The position numbers and the translations under genes are program-made. Below are positions 24,567 through 33,395 of a stretch of DNA of 64,000 nucleotides, piece after piece; within the stretch, counting starts at the first letter, position 1; every line of letters begins with the position of its first letter. Below the pieces are notes generated by a model. That model worked only from the letters and a program-made list of their open reading frames with translations. It was not told the origin of the DNA and did not search any database. Where the stretch lies: assembly GCA_034440615.1 (NCBI GenBank), contig JAOTOM010004863.1, forward strand, positions 383,001 through 447,000, given 5' to 3'. This DNA comes from Ashinkailepas kermadecensis (lineage: Eukaryota; Arthropoda; Thecostraca; Neolepadidae).

Positions 24567-25353
24567 GCGTGGCCTGTAACCTGTTCAGCCCCCCGGTGGG
24601 AGTGGCCATGACGTCATGGCATGACGTCGCGTACGTGGCCTGTAACCTGTTCAGCCCCCGGTGAGTGGCCATGACGTCATGGCATGACGTCGCGTACGTG
24701 GCCTGTAACCTGTTCAGCCCCCGGTGGGAGTGGCCATGACGTCATGGCATGACGTCGCGTACGTGGCCTGTAACCTGTTCAGCCCCCGGTGGAGTGGCCA
24801 TGACGTCATGGCATGACGTCGCGTACGTGGCCTGTAACCTGTTCAGCCCCCGGTGGGAGTGGCCATGACGTCATGGCATGACGTCGCGTACGTGGCCTGT
24901 AACCTGTTCAGCCCCCCGGTGGGAGTGGCCATGACGTCATGGCATGACGTCGCGTACGTGGCCTGTAACCTGTTCAGCCCCCCGGTGGGAGTGGCCATGA
25001 CGTCATGGCATGACGTCGCGTACGTGGCCTGTAACCTGTTCAGCCCCCGGTGGGGAGTGGCCATGACGTCATGGCATGACGTCGCGTACGTGGCCTGTAA
25101 CCTGTTCAGCCCCCGGTGGGAGTGGCCATGACGTCATGGCATGACGTCGCGTACGTGGCCTGTAACCTGTTCAGCCCCCCGGTGGGAGTGGCCATGACGT
25201 CATGGCATGACGTCGCGTACGTGGCCTGTAACCTGTTCAGCCCCCCGGTGGGAGTGGCCATGACGTCATGGCATGACGTCGCGTACGTGGCCTGTAACCT
25301 GTTCAGCCCCCCGGTGGGAGTGGCCATGACGTCATGGCATGACGTCGCGTACG
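24567..25353. repeat. 65-bp array with twelve CRE palindromes
   Basis: Twelve units of 63-66 bp beginning GTGGCCTGTAACCTGTTCAG. Each holds CCATGACGTCATGG, a perfect 14-bp palindrome containing the consensus CREB/ATF site TGACGTCA, and ten bases further a half-type TGACGTCG. Size changes come from the C/G runs (CCCCGGTGGGAG). The array could bind bZIP factors, but nothing links it to a promoter. Confidence 0.97.
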
Positions 25354-25670
25354 CATTCACGTGCGTATCGGCTGAGGCTGACGATTGTTGCACACCCACG
25401 AAATCGCGATTCGTATTTTCGGAACTTTTGTCAAATTGGAGAGTGTGAGGTGTCGTGTCATTTGGCATGTCGTAGATTGGCGACTTATTTTTGTGAGGCG
25501 GGGCAGTGTCGCTGGTCGTTTGCCACAGACCACAGGTCGGTCTGGCCCTGGCCGGTCTCACCCTGGCCGGTCTCACCAGCCGGCGGGTCAGTCCGAGGCC
25601 ACGACCGCGGAAGTCGTGTGGTCCGTGGGCTCCGGCGAGCTTGCCATGCACTAACTTGTTTATCACGTTT
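25354..25670. other. unassigned sequence between the CRE array and the endonuclease remnant
   Basis: Short GGCCGGTCTCACCCT repeats near 25545-25580. It may include the degenerate 5' end of the retrotransposon, but this cannot be shown. Confidence 0.4.
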
Positions 25671-26537
25671 TAGCAAGACTTTTGCAATGGAACTGCAGGG
25701 GATTTGGAAGCAGTGCCCAAGGCGTGCAGGCGGTGTTGAACAGGTTGTGTCTGGTGGCGTCCTGCTAGCAGGATACAAGGCTGCCGCTGGACTTCGCTGT
25801 CCAGGAAAAATCCTACTCCCTTCACTGAAAAGACGTGGCATCTGACACTGTCTGCCGTGGTGGAGTGCTACTAGGCATCCGCCATGGTGCTCCCGCACAA
25901 CCACCAGTGGACAAGGCGCCCCAAGCCGCTGGAGGCGCACCCTGTTCGCCGATTGATCTCCTTGTGCTGTGCTTACCTGCCCCCTAGGACTGCGTGCTCA
26001 TATGTTGAGTTGAAACTTCTAAATACTCAGCTCCTTGAGCCGATTTTAGCGCACATCGTGCCGTTTTGCGGTGCGACGGTGCCCACGGTCGTCGTCGTCG
26101 TCTTTTGGAGTAGTGTTTGCGCGCGGAGTGGCGCAGTTTAAGCACATAACTCGCCTTATTTTACAATCTGAACAGACTGTTGCGCTGGACTTGAATATCT
26201 TTCCAGTTTTCAGCTTGTGCAATACATAGGCTGGTTGGTGGACAGTGATCCTCTGGGCAGCGACCATTTTCGAGTACGGCTGAGGTGCTGTGACGGTTCA
26301 CCACTGGGCTTGAGTCCGCGGCACAAAGCCAACTGGAATAATTACAGAACACAGCTTGCGGAAGCATGGTCTGCCGGTGGTCGAGGGAAACCACAAGGTG
26401 TTGAAGAATTCATGTCGCTGCTCCTGCAGTCTGCATCCGCATGCATATCTCGTACATCTGGTGCTTCCCGACGTACCCCAATCCCGTGGCGGACGGAGGA
26501 CACCACTGGTGCTCCCCGGCGCACCCTAGTCCCGTGG
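25671..26537 (+). pseudogene. decayed non-LTR retrotransposon endonuclease (Jockey-like)
   Basis: The first frame gives LLQWNCRGFGS, the usual start of an apurinic-type endonuclease in Jockey-clade elements, then (past a stop) QDTRL where QETRL is typical, and GGVLLGIRHG. Further on, 26217-26540 encodes DPLGSDHFRVRL, with the catalytic SDH motif at 26259-26267, followed by HKANWNNYRTQLAEAW, the usual continuation. Several stops and frame changes lie between, so it is dead. No reverse transcriptase follows. Orientation is +. Confidence 0.75.
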
Positions 26538-26734
26538 TAGACGAAGGCTCTTATATTGGCGATCGGGACGACTGATAAACTTCCTATCTGATGCGTCGCT
26601 TTCGGCGATATGTACTCCTCGCTGGCATGCATTGCATGCAATGTCTGTGGCACTGTAGCACCATGTGGGGGTTGTCCACGATATCTTGAGCCTGCTACTG
26701 CATGGAAGCGTATTTTGATGATGGTGTGAGTAAC

Positions 26735-26782
26735 GGCCCAATATGACCATAGCAGTCGAGATACCCTAAAGCCCTAATAACT
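26735..26782 (+). mobile_element. family D-like fragment
   Basis: Contains ATATGACC, GCAGTCGAGATACCCTAAAG and CCTAATAACT, matching D1-D5, but no target duplication is visible. Confidence 0.5.
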
Positions 26783-27515
26783 GTCATATACATTCGTTCC
26801 GAGCTATCGATGAAGCTGCCTGATTTGCTGGTAACGTTAGAGGGAAAAGAAAAACAAAAGTGGGAACGCTTGCCAAAATGCTCCAAATACAATAGCAACT
26901 ACTTGGAATGGCCACCAATTAAAGGAGATGAGCGGTCTTTTCAAGCATGGTGAAGCTATCCGACACATTCTCAAAATTAGCTGAAATTATACTGTGTAAG
27001 TCAAGCTCGCTGAAGACAGCCTCAATCGGTTAAATTTATGCTTCAAAGTGCCAGAAAATCCAGTTGTCTACCAGACAACTTTTGGGATGGTTAGGTTAGG
27101 TTAGGTGTGATTATTAGGTAATTAATGCGTATGAAGTGTTGCCTAGTATTTGCGTGATGTTGAATCACTTTTGGACTACTACAAAATATAACTAACCATT
27201 TTAATAAGATACATAGTTTTGCGTTTTTCGCTAAATCAGTTGGAATTGTATAGCAACTGCGCAGTAAACTTACCAAATGGGGGGGGCAGTGCTGGGTGGC
27301 AGAGGGCGCTGCTCAACGTCAACACCAAGCATATGAAATGTAAAAGTATGTCCAGCCTCATCTTGGAATAATATTGCTCATGCTTACTTCTATGTTCAAC
27401 CTCGTCAAGATAGCACTTATCGACTTAAAATATGGCGGTAGTGTCTGGTTTATGTGCTTCTCATGTTAATTCTTAGGAATTCGTCACACTGCCTTAATTC
27501 TTTCCACACGCTTGC
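26783..27515. other. unassigned AT-rich sequence with (TTAGG)3
   Basis: 27091-27105 holds three TTAGG units, the arthropod telomere motif, too short to be a telomere. A small perfect hairpin (AGTTGTCT, loop ACC, AGACAACT) lies at 27062-27080. Confidence 0.6.
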
Positions 27516-27770
27516 GTGCCGCAACCATTATTTCTGCCATCCGATGTTGCACTCGAAGGCCGTCAAGTGTCTCGTTCTTGCTCTGACCAACTCAATCTCG
27601 ATCTTGGCTCTTCTTTCGTCGCATCCTGCGGCAAAACAACAACGATTTCGGGACCCCGTGTGTGGGACACCGAGCCTCCAACTCACCCCGAACACACATC
27701 AATTGAACATCTGCCTGCCGACGTGGCTACAGCAGCCCGTCACCCGTCACCGGTGTCAATCATCGCCTAA
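27516..27770 (+). pseudogene. possible C-terminal fragment of a CR1/L2-type non-LTR polyprotein
   Basis: The frame contains TTTISGPRVWDTEPPTHPEH, which resembles the conserved SGPRVWNSLP-type motif after the reverse transcriptase domain in CR1/L2-like and related elements, preceded by a basic/serine stretch as expected. Only this short piece is recognisable. It abuts an 89-bp satellite on its right. Confidence 0.45.
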
Positions 27771-27808
27771 ACAGGCCGTTCGGTTGTCAAGTGGTGCTCT
27801 GAGCGCGG

Positions 27809-28226
27809 TGCAGTAGTTGCTGCTGATTGGGTGTGATGCAGTCGCACTGGATGACACATGGTCGGTCGACGTGCTGCAGTAGTTGCTGCTGACGTGCTGC
27901 AGTAGTTGCTGCTGATTGGGTGTGATGCAGTCGCACTGGATGACACATGGTCGGTCGACGTGCTGCAGTAGTTGCTGCTGACGTGCTGCAGTAGTTGCTG
28001 CTGATTGGGTGTGATGCAGTCGCACTGGATGACACATGGTCGGTCGACGTGCTGCAGTAGTTGCTGCTGACGTGCTGCAGTAGTTGCTGCTGATTGGGTG
28101 TGATGCAGTCGCACTGGATGACACATGGTCGGTCGACGTGCTGCAGTAGTTGCTGCTGACGTGCTGCAGTAGTTGCTGCTGATTGGGTGTGATGCAGTCG
28201 CACTGCATGACACATCGTCGGTCGAC
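27809..28226. repeat. 89-bp minisatellite, 4.5 copies
   Basis: Each unit contains two copies of GTGCTGCAGTAGTTGCTGCT and one TGATGCAGTCGCACTGGATG segment, so it is a nested repeat. Units look identical apart from the edges. Confidence 0.96.
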
Positions 28227-29658
28227 ATGCTGACGATGCCGAGCGACTGCGGCACGTGACAGGGTGACGGTGCACCCCGTGGCCGTTTGTCAATCAGCTG
28301 GCGGCCAACTTTGCTAGGTCGGGCTAATTACATCTTAACTTTGGCTCTCGCTGATGAACTGTGAGGTGTCTAGCTAGTAGGCCGAAATTGTCAAACCTGT
28401 CGAGTGATCACTGATGAATTGGACACCTTTGCCATGATGCATGTTGGCTTGTGTCGCGTCAGATGACACAGTTTGCATTCAGCGAAAGTCTGCATGATTT
28501 TAAAGCATATTTTGGAGGTTTTCGAAGAGCACCCACCCACCTTCGTTTTTATCGAGATAGGGGTCGGGGAAGTGGTTCCAGAAGTACCCGGTTTTCCTCA
28601 TAATATCGCGCGAACTAATAGAGGCACGACTCCCCGTGACCGGTCGTCTGTGCACGTACGGCTGGCACGTACCTTGTGCAGGTTTGGCAGATTCGCTGGT
28701 GGCCTTGACCTTCACGGCTCCTCAGGGTGAGAATGTCGATTGCACAGTCGGCCGTAGAGTTGGTGGCGGGTGGCCTGTCGCGAGTCCGATCAAACGAGCG
28801 TGTTCCTCGTGTGGAGTGGCTCCTCCCAGTCATAATGTCACGGAACATGTCACCTATCCGTGGGGTCTGATACTCCACAGCCAAATGTTGATCAGGTCAT
28901 AGACACTTGTGGCCTGATCGACTTCTCGATAATGGCCCATGGCAGCGAGTGGAAATAACAGCGGGCGCTGTTCACTTTGTCGCAGAATTGCAGATGCACA
29001 GTGCGTTTCACGGCTGAGGTCTGCAGGTTCAGTGATGCTAAGCATGTTTTTCATGTTGAGAAATTAACGTCACCAGACGTATGCTGATGTGACAAGGACT
29101 GGGGAGACTGTAGGACGTCTATCTTTCGCGCACGTGCTAGGAAACAGTCGAAATGTAGAGATTTGGGCTTTGGCATTGACTTGGTAGCTCTCCGACGTCA
29201 TTAACATCTTTTACGTGGTGCAGGCTGTACATGTGCTGTGGTTATCATGTGCTGTAGGTTGTGCAAGGTCGCTATCAGCTGGGAGAGCGTTGCCTTCTCT
29301 CCCTTCACCGTGCGTAAGCAAATTAATTGTGGCCATTTACATCGTAGATCGTTGCACTATTTCACCAGGAGAGACCACATAATGTCACATTATTGACTCC
29401 GGTCTGCTGTTCCGTGGTCATCATTGTTCCTTCCAATGGTTATCACACTAGTTAGTTGCGAAACTGTCGTGGTTACATTATTGTAAATCGATGCTTACCA
29501 TACACGACATACTTTTGCAGCCTACGCCAGCATGTGAATTAGCCTCACCTCCTGTGATGTCTCTGACCATTTGCGCGTCAAATCCTATGAGCACTTCTGG
29601 TTTCGTAAGAAGGAAGGCAGTAACTTGGGGTCTACCTCGTGGCTATATTAACATCTTT
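28227..29658. other. unassigned 1.4 kb
   Basis: Short frames only; no domain recognised. Confidence 0.45.
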
Positions 29659-29673
29659 ACAAGAGCTGGTTAG

Positions 29674-29840
29674 AGGGGACGAGTAGTCTAGGGGTAAGTT
29701 GCCCGTCTCACAATCGAAAGATTGTGGGTTCGAGTCTTACCTGTCGCTACTCTTCGCCCGCGACCAATCGGCGTGAGAGATTGGCGACGCTGCATGACTC
29801 AACGGTCGACGTGTCGTAAAACCAATAACCAACCACCACC
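29674..29840 (+). mobile_element. SINE family A, copy 2
   Basis: Same element as at 3000, ending in an ACC-repeat tail. The perfect 15-bp target duplication ACAAGAGCTGGTTAG is at 29659-29673 and 29841-29855. Confidence 0.92.
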
Positions 29841-29855
29841 ACAAGAGCTGGTTAG

Positions 29856-30910
29856 GGTCAAAGATGTCGCTGGCTTGCCGGTATATCACGTGTCTTCTGA
29901 CGTCATGGGCAACGTGACGCGTCGACGACCTCGGCCTCGAAACACGAACCGATGGCGTCTAGTACCTTTTGGGTTTGTTTTGATCTACTGGCGAAAATAT
30001 GACATCGAAGATTGGTGATGTGCCGTCTCCTCCCCTGGGGTATGGCTCATGTCCGTAAGCCCCTGGCAGTCCCGAGATGTTTGGCACATCAATATCAAGT
30101 AAGTTTATTTTCGCGGCCACTCCGCTGTCGTTTTTTTCGGCCCAGCAGGCTGGCGCGGGAACTAGCAGGCCGTATGCAGGCCATTGGCCTCCACGTGGTC
30201 AGAGGATTGTAGGGCTAGAAATGGCCGTCAATCGAACAGGAGCAAAATATATCCAATAAAGCAAGGCGAGATGTGGGTGGTACCAAATAGTTTCACAAAT
30301 GTGTTGTTAACTTAAAGTTGCGTTCGAAACACTTGCCTATCGCAATGTAGGGTGAACAATGCATAGGTATATAACTTCACCAAATTCGGATGTTGTATAG
30401 CTTCAATTTAGTGTCATTCCCGCCACAATTATGCAGTTTCGGCGCTCTGAGCCGTGAGCGTCTTGGCTTTTGTGTTGTGTGACAGTACAGAGGTGTTATT
30501 TGGCAAACACAATCTCTGATAAATTCAGCCGGAATAGTGCAATTGAAGATGCAATTGAACCCCACGCAGGGTTTGACTGCTTGCCAGGGCAACAGATTAC
30601 CGAGGCTATATTACCACCAGGCGTGTTGATTAATTTTAGTATGCAGGACTGGTTGCATGGCACCAGGTAAGAAATTGCAGGTCGCAGTCCATGTCAGGGT
30701 TATACAGATTTGACAATGAACCCTGTCCTTCACCTGCTTCACCGATGGTACGGGACAAAGAAAATGTACAACAAGCATGACATGCACTGTCAATGCTCAA
30801 ATTGAAGTCGGCTTAGGCTTGGCTTATGATGTTTTATGACACTTCCGCTTTGTGGAAGGCTACAGTAGTTCAACAATGGCTAGCAGGCTAATTTTACTTT
30901 TTGTCCACAG
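29856..30910. other. region just upstream of TMEM198 coding exon 1
   Basis: No coding exon recognised. The end (30885-30910) is a pyrimidine-rich tract and acceptor TTTTTGTCCACAG, so at least the right part is probably intron between an unseen 5' UTR exon and coding exon 1. Confidence 0.5.
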
Positions 30911-30918
30911 AATCCCCG

Positions 30919-31114
30919 ATGTGCACGCCTGCGAGGTACAACGTCGGCCTGGCGCCGCCATCTGACGGCGACCTGGGCAGTCCAAACTGCACAGAGCTGC
31001 CGACAGATGGCAGGGCAGAGGACCGGTGTCGCTACCTCAGCTTCGACTACGATGTCACCACGTCAGTGATATGTGGTCTCAGCCTCGTCTTCGGGATCTT
31101 GTACGGTTTATTTG
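30919..31114 (+). CDS. TMEM198: TMEM198-like, coding exon 1 (residues 1-65 plus split codon)
   Basis: The exon follows a good acceptor (a T-rich tract ending TTTTTGTCCACAG at 30910), so exon sequence starts at 30911 and the first in-frame ATG is at 30919. It encodes a polar N-terminus of about 48 residues with a possible N-glycosylation site (NCT, residues 23-25). This is followed by the first membrane segment, VICGLSLVFGILYGLFG, at about 50-66. Human TMEM198 has a similar length before its first helix, which supports this start. The donor is TTTG/GTGAGT. The last base is the first base of glycine 66. The acceptor just upstream implies a non-coding or short-coding 5' exon further left, not located. 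Confidence 0.9.
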
Positions 31115-31386
31115 GTGAGTACCTTGAGTCACGTACCTTGTCACGTACCTTGTGTCACGTACCACGTACCTTCGGGATCTTGTACGGTTTATTTGGTGAG
31201 TACCTTGTGTCACGTACCTTGTGTCACGTACCACGTACCTTCGGGATCTTGTACGGTTTATTTGGTGAGTACCTTGAGTCACGTACCTTGTCACGTACCT
31301 TGTGTCACGTACCTTGTGTCACGTACCACGTACCTTCGGGATCTTGTACGGTTTATTTGGTGAGTACCTTGTGTCACGTACCATAT
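31089..31386 (+). repeat. tandem copies of the exon 1 end plus its 5' splice site
   Basis: The last 26 bases of exon 1, its GTGAGTACC donor and about 40 bases of intron are repeated, giving four copies. Donor-like GTGAGT sites are at 31115, 31196, 31265 and 31360, each preceded by TTTATTTG. Spacings are 81, 69 and 95 bp. The filler between copies is made of a smaller CACGTACCTTGTGT motif. The reading frame stays open through the first repeats, so donors two and three would add 27 and 50 residues in frame; the fourth would shift frame. Confidence 0.95.
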
Positions 31387-31781
31387 GCGCTGCTATAGGG
31401 GAAGGGCAGACACAACTTGGTTGCAGGGAATTTCGCAATTACTATTGTGACTTGGTGTCACTCTTGTCGATTAATAATTATCCCATTTGTCGTCCTTTTT
31501 TGGTGTAGCAAGACAACCGAGCGTTCTTGAAGTGAGTATAACACTTATTTTTTTAAATATATTTATTTCCAGGGCATTGTTAGTTCGACATCCCTGCCTT
31601 CTTGCGATTGGAGGCTTATAGGTAGCTTATTGCTTTGAGACTGATATTGCACTGGAAGCCTCACTACTAGTCTCCCATATGGCAACATGGTTTTTTTCTG
31701 GTGTCCTGAAGCATAATGGTATATTCATCGAACCCAGTTTGTCTCTTGTTGCATAATGGGCCGTGAAGGACGGGGAAAACT
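31387..31781. other. TMEM198 intron 1, unassigned
   Basis: AT-rich intron sequence after the duplicated donors; no feature recognised. Confidence 0.5.
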
Positions 31782-31793
31782 GGGTACTCCGTC

Positions 31794-31831
31794 GCGAATG
31801 ATCAATTCTGGTCGAAGCGCCCTAAAGCCCA
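31794..31831 (+). mobile_element. ultra-short retroposon-like insertion D4 (38 bp, TMEM198 intron 1)
   Basis: Lead-in GCGAATGATCAA, core GGTCGAAGCGCCCTAAAGCC. Flanked by the perfect 12-bp duplication GGGTACTCCGTC at 31782-31793 and 31832-31843. Confidence 0.82.
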
Positions 31832-31844
31832 GGGTACTCCGTCT

Positions 31845-32430
31845 ACTAGTCGATCAGCTGAGAGGCGGGGACGGGTGCGTATCCCCATTCACGGGCTTAA
31901 CCCCTACCTCCCATGGACTAGTCGATCAGCTGAGGGGCGGGGACGGGTGCGTATCCCCATTAACGGGCTTAACCCCTACCTCCCATGGACTAGTCGATCA
32001 GCTGAGGGGCGGGGACGGGTGCGTATCCCCATTAACGGGCTTAACCCCTACCTCCCATGGACTAGTCGATCAGCTGAGGGGCGGGGACGGGTGCGTATCC
32101 CCATTAACGCGCTTAACCCCTACCTCCCATGGACTAGTCGACCAGCTGAGGGGCGGGGACGGGTGCGTATCCCCATTCACGGGCTTAACCCCTACCTCCC
32201 ATGGACTAGTCGATCAGCTGAGGGGCGGGGACGGGTGCGTATCCCCATTCACGGGCTTAACCCCTACCTCCCATGGACTAGTCGATCAGCTGAGGGGCGG
32301 GGACGGGTGCGTATCCCCATTCACGGGCTTAACCCCTACCTCCCGCGGACTAGTCGACCAGCTGAGGGGCGGGGACGGGTGCGTATCCCCATGTATGGGC
32401 TCAACTCCTACCTCCCATGGACTAGTCGAC
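31845..32430. repeat. 72-bp minisatellite in TMEM198 intron 1, eight copies
   Basis: Units start ACTAGTCGATCAGCTGAGG and contain GCGTATCCCCATTAACGGGC and CCCCTACCTCCCATGG. Being a multiple of three it leaves two + strand frames open for about 200 codons; these are artefacts. Insertion D4 lies one dozen bases before the array. Confidence 0.96.
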
Positions 32431-32772
32431 AACCATTCCCCATTGCTTTAAATGCAGTGTCTCTATTGCAAGGTCGAATTTGAACTGGACACGTATGATC
32501 AAGTAGGAAATCGACTTCTATCGAACGGTATGTGCGTTGTGTTACCGACTCTGCGCAGCTAGCTACTGTAATTTGTCTGCCCGAATGCCCCAGCTGCCAG
32601 AACGGCTATTTGTGAACGTGCAATGGCATCATTCCACATTATTTAGGTATATATAAGCCTTGATAGATACCGTTCGGAGGTGTTTGTTCTGATATGTGTT
32701 TGCCCAATTTGTCGATACACTGTATATGTACTCTGCACTGCAAGCCAATCGAAATTACTTAAAAGGTGAGTT
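32431..32772. other. TMEM198 intron 1, unassigned
   Basis: No gene or repeat seen before the tRNA-like sequence. Confidence 0.5.
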
Positions 32773-32850
32773 GACGGCCGAGTGGCTAAGGTGTTGGGCT
32801 CTGGATACCAAGGTCCCGGGTTCAAGACTCGCGCCACTCGTGACATGGGA
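32773..32850 (+). mobile_element. tRNA-like sequence, probable SINE head (family E)
   Basis: Contains a class II type A box (GGCCGAGTGGCTAAGG) and a B box (GGGTTCAAGACTC), as in leucine or serine tRNAs. The anticodon stem does not close with a seven-base loop and the acceptor arm does not pair, so a working tRNA is unlikely. Only one copy is in the window, so boundaries are uncertain. Confidence 0.45.
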
Positions 32851-33015
32851 CGGGACGTGGTGACGTCATATGGCCGATATCACTACGAGAGTAGCAAGTT
32901 GGCCAAACTCAGCCAGCAGCAGCAGTCTCTTAATAAAAATCCAAGCGTAGCTTACCCTAACCGAATACAACCTAACCAAAAATAACCTAAGCCAAAACCT
33001 ACCCCTACCCCTACC

Positions 33016-33178
33016 AGGGGACGAGTAGTCTAAGGGTAAGTTGCCCGTCTCACAATCGAAAGGTTGTGGGTTCGCGTCTCACCTGTCGCTACTCTTCGCC
33101 CGCGACCAATCGGCGTGAGAGATTGGCGACGCTACATGACTCAACGGTCGATGTGTCGTAAAACCAATAACCAACCAA
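33016..33178 (+). mobile_element. SINE family A, copy 3 (in TMEM198 intron 1)
   Basis: Near-identical to the other copies. Flanked by CTACCCCTACC at 33005-33015 and 33179-33189, although the target itself is a CTACCC-rich run, so the duplication is less certain than for other copies. Confidence 0.9.
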
Positions 33179-33316
33179 CTACCCCTACCACCACACCTAC
33201 ACCTACACCTCCATCTATACATGAATTGCACTGTCGGTATGTGGCCGGGATCACTTCGCACGGCTGGATTCCCTTCCATTCTAGTGCTGCATCGCCGTGA
33301 GTCCGGTATCGATACC

Positions 33317-33395
33317 AGGTGCACTAACGGTAAACAATACATGGCCGGGGAAATAACAGGTGCACTAACGGTAAACAATACATGGCCGGGGAAAT
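33317..33395. repeat. 41-bp direct duplication
   Basis: Two copies of a segment starting CAGGTGCACTAACGGTAAAC and ending GCCGGGGAAATA, adjacent. Confidence 0.9.

Noticed and set aside
24567..25353. CRISPR-like direct repeats with palindromes
   Set aside because: Units are contiguous and nearly identical throughout, with no variable spacers.
27091..27105. Telomere or telomere-fusion scar from (TTAGG)3
   Set aside because: Only three units in otherwise unique sequence; far too short.
31756..32483. 200-231-codon frames at the 72-bp array
   Set aside because: The unit length is a multiple of three; no domain, and the array lies in intron 1.
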